In this document: positions 36,885-44,572 of the stretch, one piece after another
Numbering within the stretch: the stretch's first letter is position 1
How the letters are laid out: every line of letters begins with the position of its first letter
Source: Pseudomonas sp. RIT-PI-S
GTDB taxonomy: Bacteria > Pseudomonadota > Gammaproteobacteria > Pseudomonadales > Pseudomonadaceae
Length of the DNA stretch: 64,000 nucleotides
NCBI RefSeq assembly: GCF_025642975.1
Contig: NZ_JANZKJ010000004.1
Span: forward strand, 62,001-126,000
Reading direction: 5' to 3'
Notes under the pieces: generated by a model
Told to the model about the DNA's origin: nothing
The model's input: the letters and a program-made list of their open reading frames with translations, nothing else
Database searches by the model: none
Translations under genes and position numbers: made by a program

Positions 36885-38231
36885 ATGCCCAGCAACGGTA
36901 CCGTTCTGCTCATCTACGCCGCTGTCGCCATCGTGCTGCTGATCGTGTTGATCGCGCGCTATCGGCTCAACCCTTTTATCGTCATCACGCTGGTGTCCGT
37001 GGGCCTGGCCGCCGTCGCCGGTATGCCCACCAACACCATCATCGCCAGTTATGAGGCGGGCGTAGGCAAGACCCTCGGCCACATCGCGCTGGTAGTGGCC
37101 CTGGGCACCATGCTTGGCAAGATGATGGCCGAGTCCGGTGGCGCCGAGCAGGTAGCGCGCACGCTGTTGCGGGTGTTCGGCGAGCGCAATGCGCACTGGG
37201 CGATGGTCTGCATCGCCTTCTTGGTGGGCCTGCCATTGTTCTTCGAAGTGGGCTTCGTGCTCTTGGTGCCGATCGCTTTCACCGTGGCCAAGCGTGCCGG
37301 GGTGCCGCTGTTGATGGTCGGCCTGCCGATGGTCGCGGGGCTGTCGGTGGTTCACGCGCTGGTGCCGCCGCACCCGGCAGCGATGCTGGCCGTGCAGGCC
37401 TACCACGCCTCGGTGGGCAAAACCCTTGCCTATGCGGTGCTGGTCGGCATTCCGACCGCGCTGATCGCAGGGCCGCTGTTCGCCAAGGTGATCGTGCCGC
37501 GGGTGTTTCTGCCTGACCAGAACCCCTTGGAAGCGCAGTTTTTGCGCCACAGCGAGCGCCAGCGCCTGCCGGGCTTCGGCATCACCTTGGCGACTATCCT
37601 CCTGCCAGTGGCGCTGATGTTGATCGGTGGCTGGGCCGACACCTTCGCCACCAAGGGCACGGGCCTGCATAGCTTCTTGCAGTTCATCGGCAACTCGGTG
37701 ATGGCGCTGTTGATCGCTACCGTGGTCAGCTTCTGGACCCTAGGCCTGGCCCAAGGCTTCAACCGCGCGGCGATTCTGAAGTTCACCACCGAGTGCCTGG
37801 CGCCCACCGCCAGCATTACTTTGCTGGTCGGCGCCGGCGGCGGGCTCAATAAAATCCTGGTGGACGCCGGCATCACCGACCAAGTAGTGGCGCTGGCCCA
37901 GGCGTTCCAGCTCTCGCCGCTGTGGATGGGCTGGCTGTTCGCCGCGGCCATGCGCATCGCCACGGGCTCGGCAACCGTGGCCATGACCACCGCCGCCGGC
38001 ATCGTCGCACCGGTGGCCATGAGCGTCGGCTACCCGCACCTGGAGCTGCTGGTGCTGGCCACCGGGGCCGGCTCGGTGATCTTCTCCCACGTCAACGATG
38101 GCGGTTTCTGGCTGATCAAAGAGTACTTTAACCTTACCGTTGGCCAGACCTTCAAAACCTGGTCCGTGCTGGAGACGCTGATCTCCGTGGGCGGCCTGGG
38201 CTTCACCTTGTTACTCGCGAGCGTCGTTTAA
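36885..38231 (+). CDS. GntP-family H+ symporter
   Basis: This 448-residue protein has about 12 membrane helices and the GntP signatures VGLPLFFEVGFVLLVPIAF and VVHALVPPHPAAMLAV. GntP members carry gluconate, other hydroxy acids or D-serine. In this operon D-amino acid or N-acyl-D-amino acid import is the likely role. CAGGAG precedes the ATG at 36885; an earlier in-frame codon at 36855 adds ten residues without support. Its stop overlaps the next start (TAATG). Confidence 0.9.
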   Translation: MPSNGTVLLIYAAVAIVLLIVLIARYRLNPFIVITLVSVGLAAVAGMPTNTIIASYEAGVGKTLGHIALVVALGTMLGKMMAESGGAEQVARTLLRVFGERNAHWAMVCIAFLVGLPLFFEVGFVLLVPIAFTVAKRAGVPLLMVGLPMVAGLSVVHALVPPHPAAMLAVQAYHASVGKTLAYAVLVGIPTALIAGPLFAKVIVPRVFLPDQNPLEAQFLRHSERQRLPGFGITLATILLPVALMLIGGWADTFATKGTGLHSFLQFIGNSVMALLIATVVSFWTLGLAQGFNRAAILKFTTECLAPTASITLLVGAGGGLNKILVDAGITDQVVALAQAFQLSPLWMGWLFAAAMRIATGSATVAMTTAAGIVAPVAMSVGYPHLELLVLATGAGSVIFSHVNDGGFWLIKEYFNLTVGQTFKTWSVLETLISVGGLGFTLLLASVV

Positions 38232-39088
38232 TGGATGTGTTGTACAAACTACGGACCCAGCAAGGCGACTTCAGCGCAGGGGAAGGCCGCATCGCGCGGT
38301 TGATCCTCGATGATGTGGCCTGGGCGGCGGCCGCCAGCCTGGATGACCTGGCCGAGCGCGCCGAGGTGAGTGGCGCCACGCTGTCGCGTTTCGCCCGCCG
38401 GGTGGGCTGCAAGGACCTGCGCGATCTGCGCTTGCAACTGGCCCAGGCGGGCGGGGTGGGTGCGCGCTTTCTGGAAGAGGCCGAGCAGCCGCCGTCGGCG
38501 TTTTTCGGGCAGATCGTGGCGGACATCGAAACCACGCTGCGCCAGCACCTGGCGGGGTTCGACGAGGCCTCGTTCAAGGCGGTGGCCGAGTGCCTGGCCA
38601 GTGCTGAGATGATCCATGCCTTCGGCATGGGCGGCGCGTCAAGCCTGTGTGCCAGTGAGCTGCAAGTGCGCCTGGTGCGCCTGGGCTTGCCGATCGCCGC
38701 CTGCCACGACCCGATCCTGATGCGCGTGACGGCCGCGACCTTGGGCCCGCGCCAAGCGCTGATGCTGTTTTCCTTGAGCGGGCATAACCCCGACCTGTTG
38801 CCTGTGGCGCGGCTGGCGCGCGATTACGGCGTGCCGGTGCTGGCGGTGACTGCACCTGGCTCACCCCTGGCGGCCCTGGCCACCCTGACCCTGCCGCTGG
38901 TACAGGCCGAGACCGATTTCATCTTCAAACCCACCGCGGCGCGCTACGGCATGCTGCTGGCGGTGGACCTGCTAGCGACCGAGCTTGCCTTGCGCGCGCC
39001 CGCGCGCAGCCGCGAGCACCTGCGGCGCATCAAACTGGCGCTGGACGAACATCGCGGCGGCGGCGACCGCCAACCGCTGGGAGACTGA
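38231..39088 (+). CDS. RpiR/MurR-family regulator
   Basis: This 285-residue protein has an N-terminal HTH_6 domain (VSGATLSRFARRVGCKDLRDL, about 45-66) and a C-terminal SIS domain (about 125-255, MIHAFGMGGASSLCA and LMLFSLSGHNPDLL). SIS domains normally sense sugar phosphates. Here the neighbours point to a D-amino-acid-derived effector, an interesting mismatch. It is the third gene of the operon and probably binds the palindrome in the operon promoter. Confidence 0.9.
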   Translation: MDVLYKLRTQQGDFSAGEGRIARLILDDVAWAAAASLDDLAERAEVSGATLSRFARRVGCKDLRDLRLQLAQAGGVGARFLEEAEQPPSAFFGQIVADIETTLRQHLAGFDEASFKAVAECLASAEMIHAFGMGGASSLCASELQVRLVRLGLPIAACHDPILMRVTAATLGPRQALMLFSLSGHNPDLLPVARLARDYGVPVLAVTAPGSPLAALATLTLPLVQAETDFIFKPTAARYGMLLAVDLLATELALRAPARSREHLRRIKLALDEHRGGGDRQPLGD

Positions 39089-39090
39089 AC

Positions 39091-40584
39091 ATGGCTGTAC
39101 CTTTCGATTGGCTGATCAGCGGCGCCCTGGTAATCGACGGCACTGACCGCCCCGGGGTGCACACCGACGTGGGCGTGCGCGCCGGCCGCATAGAGGCCAT
39201 CGGCGACCTCAGCGGCGCCAGCGCCACACGGCGCCTGGAGGGCACTGGCCGGGTGCTGGCCCCAGGTTTTATCGACGCCCACACCCACGACGACACCGTG
39301 GTGATCCGCGCCCCGGACATGATTGCCAAGGTCAGCCAAGGGGTCACCACGGTCATCGTTGGCAACTGCGGCATCAGCGCCAGCCCGGTGCGGCTCACCG
39401 GCGCACCACCGGACCCGATGAACCTGCTGGGCGATGCCAGCGCCTTCGCCTACCCTGATTTCGCCAGCTACCGCCGCGCGGTGGACCAGGCCCGCCCGGC
39501 AGTGAACGTGGCGGCCCTGGTGGGCCACACGGCGCTGCGCAGCAACCACTTGAGCGACCTCTACCGCAGCGCCAGCGCCGAGGAGATCACCGCGATGCGC
39601 GCCGAGTTGCGGCAGAGCCTGGCCGACGGCGCCTTGGGCTTGTCCACCGGGCTGGCCTACGCCACCGCGTTCGCCGCTGAAACCGATGAGGTCAAGGCCC
39701 TGGCCGCCGAGTTGGAGGCGGTAGGCGGGTTGTACGCTACCCACCTGCGCAGCGAATTCGAGCCGGTGCTGGAGGCAATGGATGAGGCTTTCGACATCGG
39801 CCGCAGCGCCCGCGCGCCGGTGATCATCTCTCACTTGAAATGCGCCGGTGCCGGCAACTGGGGGAGAGCGGGGCAGTTGCTTGCGGCCTTGGAGCAGGCG
39901 GCCCATGGGCATCCGGTGGGTTGTGATTGCTACCCTTATTCAGCCAGTTCTTCGACCCTGGATCTGAAGCAGGTCACGGGTGAGTACCGCATCACCATCA
40001 CCTGGTCCACGCCGCATCCGCACATGGGCGGCCGTGACCTGGCGGACATCGCCAGCGAGTGGGGCATTAGCCAGCAGGAGGCCGCGCGCCGCCTGCAACC
40101 GGCCGGGGCGATCTACTACGGCATGGATGAAAACGATGTGCAGCGCATCCTCGCCCACCCCCTGAGCATGGTCGGCTCCGACGGCCTGCCCGAAGACCCG
40201 CACCCGCACCCACGCTTGTGGGGCGCGTTCGCCCGGGTGCTGGGCCATTACAGCCGAGACCTGGCGCTGTTCCCGCTGCACACGGCCGTCCACAAGATGA
40301 CCGGCCTCACCGCCGCGCGCTTTGGCCTCGTCGACCGCGGCCGCATTGCCTTGGGCCAGGCGGCGGACCTGGTGTTGTTCGACCCGCGGCGCATCCACGA
40401 CGTGGCCACCTTTTTAGACCCTTGCCGCCCAGCCGAGGGCATCGACGCGGTATGGGTCAACGGCGCGCTGGCCTACCGTCCGGCGCAGCCTCCGGCAAGC
40501 AGCCGACACGGGCGCTTCCTGCCGCGCGCCGGCGACCTGCGCACAACGTTCAATTCCCAACCCAACGGAGACCTTCCTTTATGA
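39091..40584 (+). CDS. N-acyl-D-amino-acid deacylase (D-aminoacylase)
   Basis: This 497-residue amidohydrolase has the metal-binding FIDAHTHDD motif (His-x-His, near residue 68), NCGISASPV, the segment HLKCAGAGNWG with a metal-binding His, and a terminal Asp region (MVGSDGLPEDPHPHPRLWGAF). It hydrolyses N-acyl-D-amino acids to free D-amino acids, which would feed the DSD1-type enzyme. It starts two bases after the regulator and overlaps ridA by ATGA. Confidence 0.92.
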   Translation: MAVPFDWLISGALVIDGTDRPGVHTDVGVRAGRIEAIGDLSGASATRRLEGTGRVLAPGFIDAHTHDDTVVIRAPDMIAKVSQGVTTVIVGNCGISASPVRLTGAPPDPMNLLGDASAFAYPDFASYRRAVDQARPAVNVAALVGHTALRSNHLSDLYRSASAEEITAMRAELRQSLADGALGLSTGLAYATAFAAETDEVKALAAELEAVGGLYATHLRSEFEPVLEAMDEAFDIGRSARAPVIISHLKCAGAGNWGRAGQLLAALEQAAHGHPVGCDCYPYSASSSTLDLKQVTGEYRITITWSTPHPHMGGRDLADIASEWGISQQEAARRLQPAGAIYYGMDENDVQRILAHPLSMVGSDGLPEDPHPHPRLWGAFARVLGHYSRDLALFPLHTAVHKMTGLTAARFGLVDRGRIALGQAADLVLFDPRRIHDVATFLDPCRPAEGIDAVWVNGALAYRPAQPPASSRHGRFLPRAGDLRTTFNSQPNGDLPL

Positions 40585-40967
40585 GCATCAAACGATACGG
40601 CGTCGAAGGCGGCAGCGGCACCGGCGGCCAACACCTGCCCTTCGCCCGTGCAACCGAGGCCGATGGCTGGCTGTATGTGTCTGGGCAAACCCCTATGGTC
40701 AACGGCGAGGTGGTGGAGGGTGGCATCGTCACCCAGACCCGCCAGTGCCTGGACAACGTCATGGCGATCCTGGCTGAAGCCGGCTATGGTCCCGAGCATG
40801 TGGTGCGCTGCGGCGTGTGGCTGGATGATCCGCGGGACTTCATGTCCTTCAACCGGATCTTCAAGGAGTACTTCGGCGAGCATCCACCCGCGCGCGCCTG
40901 CGTGCAGGCAAGCATGGTCATCGACTGCAAGGTCGAGGTAGATTGCATCGCCTACAAAAAGGCCTGA
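40581..40967 (+). CDS. RidA-family enamine/imine deaminase
   Basis: This 128-residue protein of the YjgF/YER057c/UK114 family has the catalytic Arg in PPARACVQASM and the core WLYVSGQTPMVNGEVV. RidA proteins hydrolyse reactive enamines released by PLP-dependent dehydratases, which fits a partner role for the DSD1-type enzyme in the same operon. The ATG overlaps the deacylase stop. The N-terminus is that of an Rid subgroup linked to amino-acid catabolism, not housekeeping RidA. Confidence 0.92.
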   Translation: MSIKRYGVEGGSGTGGQHLPFARATEADGWLYVSGQTPMVNGEVVEGGIVTQTRQCLDNVMAILAEAGYGPEHVVRCGVWLDDPRDFMSFNRIFKEYFGEHPPARACVQASMVIDCKVEVDCIAYKKA

Positions 40968-41060
40968 GGTCTCCGACTGCGGTGAGGGGGCTTTCGTCCG
41001 CAACGCGGTGCATCTCGCGGCCGCCCCCGCACCTCTGAGAACTGAGCCAAGGATAAGGAA

Positions 41061-41579
41061 ATGATTGCCCGCCTGCTGCTGTTGAGCGTGTTACTGCTGC
41101 CGATCCACGCGGCTGAAGCCGCTAAAAAGACCCATCCGCCCAAGCACGCCACCCCCACGAAGGCGCTCGAGCTGACGCCTGAAGGGCTGCAAACCGGCAT
41201 GAAGAAATACATCCAGGAAGAAGCGGATTGCCGTTCTACCGATTTTGGGAAAATCGTCCCGTTGAAGGGTGCAAGGATACGGCAGCAACTCGAACGTGAA
41301 GGGGCGAAGGTCAATATGGTGCTTGACGTCGCCCAGTCAGGACAGCTAACGAACATCAGGTTCGCGGCTGAGGTGAAGGATCAGGCGCATTTGACGCTGA
41401 TGCTGTGCGCGACGTACGCCACCATGAGAACGCTGCAACCCACGGCCCAACCACCAGGCACTGTGAAAAGCACGGTGCTCCAGCTTTGGCAGGATGCGCA
41501 ACAGAAGCCCTCTGCCAAGCCGTTCTACTCCAGCACACTCAAAGCTCAGATGACGCCGTTCGAGTTGAACGTCTACTGA
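41061..41579 (+). CDS. Secreted hypothetical protein (172 aa)
   Basis: The protein has a signal peptide (about 1-20, ending AEA-AKK). The mature part has a TonB-like feel (GLQTGMKKYIQEEADCRS ... VNMVLDVAQSGQLTNIRFAAE) with two cysteines, and ends in TPFELNVY. AAGGA precedes the ATG. No family is recognised with confidence. It follows the D-amino-acid operon by 93 bases but need not belong to it. Confidence 0.6.
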   Translation: MIARLLLLSVLLLPIHAAEAAKKTHPPKHATPTKALELTPEGLQTGMKKYIQEEADCRSTDFGKIVPLKGARIRQQLEREGAKVNMVLDVAQSGQLTNIRFAAEVKDQAHLTLMLCATYATMRTLQPTAQPPGTVKSTVLQLWQDAQQKPSAKPFYSSTLKAQMTPFELNVY

Positions 41580-41608
41580 AGTGCTGGCATGCCAGGGGGC
41601 TGGGCACG

Positions 41609-41680
41609 CTACACCAGCGGGGCCACCAGCGGCGCTACGAAAATGGTCACGATCATTAAGAGGGCGAGGATCTGCTTCAT
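41609..41680 (-). CDS. Very small hydrophobic peptide (23 aa)
   Basis: A GGAG five bases before an ATG opens a 23-codon frame encoding MKQILALLMIVTIFVAPLVA plus three residues. The product is one continuous hydrophobic segment with a lysine near the N-terminus, which would form a single membrane helix or a signal-peptide-like toxin or leader. It lies between the convergent secreted protein gene and the divergent hydrolase gene. No family is recognised; it could be a chance frame, but the ribosome site is good. Confidence 0.4.
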   Translation of the reverse strand: MKQILALLMIVTIFVAPLVAPLV

Positions 41681-41824
41681 GTCGACTCCAGGGTGGTCAG
41701 TGGGCATGACAGAAGTCGGCGCCGTGGGCACAAGTTTGAACCCGCGCTGACGGGCGGTATCCCACCCGAGAACGCAGGCACTTCATCTTTTGAGCTGCCC
41801 TGAACCCGTACAGAGGAGGCTGTG

Positions 41825-42757
41825 ATGCCAGCTACTGCAGACCAACCTGGCGCCATTGGCGCGCATTTCTTCCACCGAACCAACTTCTGGGAAACCTTTC
41901 ACCACAAGGGTGTGCGCCTCAACGAGGTAAACCTCCACTACGTGGAAGGTGGGGAGGGGCCCGTGGTGCTCCTTATCCCGGGCTGGCCACAAAGCTGGTA
42001 CGCCTGGCGCTATGTGATGCCGCAGCTGGTGAGCGCGGGCTATCGGGTGGTGGCCCTCGACCCCCGCGGCATGGGCGAGAGCGATGCGCCAGACGGCGCT
42101 TACGACCTGACGACCGTGGCGGCCGAGGTCCATGCCTTCGCCCGGCTTGCAGGCCTGCTCGACAGCGGGCCCATCCATGTGGCGGGCCATGATGTGGGTG
42201 CCTGGATTGCCTATGCGCTGGCCGCGGACTCGCCCGAGGCGGTCAGCCGGTTGGCGCTGTTCGACGCTGCGATTCCCGGGCTGTCGTCACCGCGGACTGA
42301 CTTGGAGCACCGTGAGGCGAACCTGCGCAGTTGGCACTTTGCGTTCAACCAATTGGACGGCCTGCCGGAGGTGCTGATCGCTGGCCGTGAGCACGCCTTC
42401 ATCACTTGGCTGTTGCGCGCCAAGGCCGTTCATCCCTGGACCATCACCGCCGAAGACATCGATGTCTATGCCCGGCAACTGGCCGCCCCCGGTGCCATAC
42501 GCGCGGCGGGGCGCTACTACCAAAGCGCGCTATCGCCCGAAGGTGTCGCCGCCAACCGTCGACGTTCCGAGACTCAGCTCGCCATCCCCGTGATGGCATG
42601 GGGCGCGGAGCGGGGGATGGGAGAGCACATCCTCAAGGCCCTGGAGCCCTTGGCTACCCAGGTGGAGGGTGGGGTGATCGAAGGGGCCGGGCATTATCTG
42701 CCCGAAGAAGCGTCGGAGCGGGTCGCTGCTGAATTAGCCCGTTTCTTCGCGTCGTAG
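41825..42757 (+). CDS. Alpha/beta hydrolase, epoxide-hydrolase/dehalogenase-like
   Basis: This 310-residue protein has the oxyanion loop PGWPQSWYAWRYVMPQL, the nucleophile Asp123 in AGHDVGAWIAYA, and a C-terminal His in EGAGHYLPEEA. An Asp nucleophile indicates epoxide hydrolase or haloalkane dehalogenase chemistry and argues against an esterase. The N-terminus (HRTNFWETFHHKGVRLNEV) lacks a signal peptide. GAGGAGG precedes the start; GTG at 41822 directly precedes the ATG. The substrate is unknown. Confidence 0.85.
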   Translation: MPATADQPGAIGAHFFHRTNFWETFHHKGVRLNEVNLHYVEGGEGPVVLLIPGWPQSWYAWRYVMPQLVSAGYRVVALDPRGMGESDAPDGAYDLTTVAAEVHAFARLAGLLDSGPIHVAGHDVGAWIAYALAADSPEAVSRLALFDAAIPGLSSPRTDLEHREANLRSWHFAFNQLDGLPEVLIAGREHAFITWLLRAKAVHPWTITAEDIDVYARQLAAPGAIRAAGRYYQSALSPEGVAANRRRSETQLAIPVMAWGAERGMGEHILKALEPLATQVEGGVIEGAGHYLPEEASERVAAELARFFAS

Positions 42758-42813
42758 CCGCCCTGGCGGCCGTGCCAGGCCCTCGCGTCGGCTGGCACGG
42801 CTGGCAGGGGCCA

Positions 42814-44505
42814 TCAGGCCGCCTGGATCAAACCCCGCAAGCGGTTACTCAACGCCTGGGCGGTGTCGCCTACAAGCACATGCCAAACGCCACCCCCCAT
42901 GCTGCTCACGCCCTGGCAGCCCAGGGTCTCCAGTTCGCTGGTAGCCGCAAGCTGACCATCCTTTAGCCGCACCCGCAAACGGGTCAGTGCCACGCATTCC
43001 ACTTCTGCCACCCTCGCGCCGCCCAACGCTTGGAGCCAGCGCGCGGCGTCATTGGCATCGACCTCGGGCTGCGTGTCCTGCGTCGAGGCGGCAGGGGCGG
43101 GCGCAGCGCAGTGGTCGGCGGTGCGGGGCAGGGCATTGCGTAGTTCGTCCGCCAGGCTGTCCGCCATGGGCCCAACCACCACCTGCAGGCTGCCGCCGTT
43201 GCCCGGGCGCACGACCGCCAAGGCGCCCAGGGCTTTGAGGGCAGCGTCTTGTGCCTTGCTACGGTCGACCACTTGGAGGCGCAGGCGCGTGGTGCAGGCG
43301 TCGATCCCGAGCAGGTTTTGCGCGCCGCCCAACGCCTGGATGTACGCGGCCGCGCGGTCGCTCTGCGCGACCTCGGCCGTGCTGGTGGCGGCGCGCTCGC
43401 GCCCAGGGGTCTTGAGGTTGAAGCGTTTGATGCACTGGTCGAACGCCACGTAGTAGATGAGCGCGTAAGCGGCGCCCAGTGGCAGTATCCGCCAGCCGTG
43501 GGTCGATTTGCCCCAGCCCAGGACCATATCGATGGCGCCGCCGGAGAAGGTGAAACCCAGGTGTATGTCCAGCAGGTTGGCCAGTGCCATGGAAAGCCCG
43601 GTGAGCAATGCATGCACCACATACAGCAGCGGTGCCAGGAACATAAAGGCGAACTCGATGGGCTCGGTGACCCCGGTCAGGGCCGAGGTCAGTGCCATGG
43701 ACAGAAGCAAGCCGCCGATGAGCTTGCGCTGGTCGGGCAAGGCATTGCGGTACATGGCCAGGCACGCTGCTGGCAGGCCGAACACCATCATGGGGAACAT
43801 ACCGGTCATGAACTGGCCCGCCTGCCGGTCGCCTGCAAAATAGCGGGCCAGGTCCCCGGTAACGACCTGGCCGGTGCTGGGGTCGGTAAAGGTGCCGAAC
43901 ACAAACCACACCAGGTTATTGAGGATATGGTGCAGGCCCGTAACGATCAGGATGCGGTTGAGCACCCCGAAGAAGAACGCGCCCACGCTGCCGCTTTCCA
44001 GCATCAGCTGGCCAAGTACGTTGATCCCGTGCTGCACGGGCAGCCAGATCCATCCAAACAGCACGCCCAGGATCAAGGCGCAAAGCCCCGTCGCGATCGG
44101 TACGAAACGCCGCCCGCCGAAGAACGCCAGGTACGCGGGCAGGGCAATGTCCTTGAAGCGGTTGTAAAGCGCGCCGCCTAGCAGGCCGGCGATGATCCCG
44201 GCCAGCATGCCCATGTTGATCTGCTCGTCCATCACCTTGAGCGTCGAGGTCAGCACCAGGTAACCGATGGCGCCGGCCAGGCCCGCCGTGCCGTTGTTAT
44301 CCCGCGCGAACCCGACCGAGATGCCGATGGCGAAAATCAGCGGCAGGTTGCTGAAGATCGCGCCGCCCGCCGAATGGATGAGGGCGATGTTCAGCAGGTC
44401 AGTGTCCCCCAGCCGCAACAACAGCCCGGCAATGGGAAGAATGGCCACTGGCAGCATCAATGCGCGCCCCAGCCGTTGCAAGCCTTCTATGAAGTGTTGA
44501 TACAC
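42814..44505 (-). CDS. nagE: N-acetylglucosamine PTS permease, EIIC with two EIIB domains
   Basis: This 563-residue protein has an EIIC membrane domain (about 1-365, with TGVTEPIEFAFMFLAP) and an EIIB domain with phosphoacceptor Cys404 in IDACTTRLRL. A second EIIB-like domain (about 487-560) has Ala506 where the Cys should be, in CVALTRLRVRL, with Cys504 two residues earlier. The second copy is therefore probably not phosphorylated. It imports and phosphorylates GlcNAc. EIIA comes from NagF, encoded just upstream. It is last in the nag operon, as in P. aeruginosa. Confidence 0.93.
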   Translation of the reverse strand: MYQHFIEGLQRLGRALMLPVAILPIAGLLLRLGDTDLLNIALIHSAGGAIFSNLPLIFAIGISVGFARDNNGTAGLAGAIGYLVLTSTLKVMDEQINMGMLAGIIAGLLGGALYNRFKDIALPAYLAFFGGRRFVPIATGLCALILGVLFGWIWLPVQHGINVLGQLMLESGSVGAFFFGVLNRILIVTGLHHILNNLVWFVFGTFTDPSTGQVVTGDLARYFAGDRQAGQFMTGMFPMMVFGLPAACLAMYRNALPDQRKLIGGLLLSMALTSALTGVTEPIEFAFMFLAPLLYVVHALLTGLSMALANLLDIHLGFTFSGGAIDMVLGWGKSTHGWRILPLGAAYALIYYVAFDQCIKRFNLKTPGRERAATSTAEVAQSDRAAAYIQALGGAQNLLGIDACTTRLRLQVVDRSKAQDAALKALGALAVVRPGNGGSLQVVVGPMADSLADELRNALPRTADHCAAPAPAASTQDTQPEVDANDAARWLQALGGARVAEVECVALTRLRVRLKDGQLAATSELETLGCQGVSSMGGGVWHVLVGDTAQALSNRLRGLIQAA

Positions 44506-44572
44506 GGCGATTCTCCTTGCTGCTCTCGTTATTTTTATTCATGGCTGCCCGTGGAAAGCCCTAGGGGGCGCA

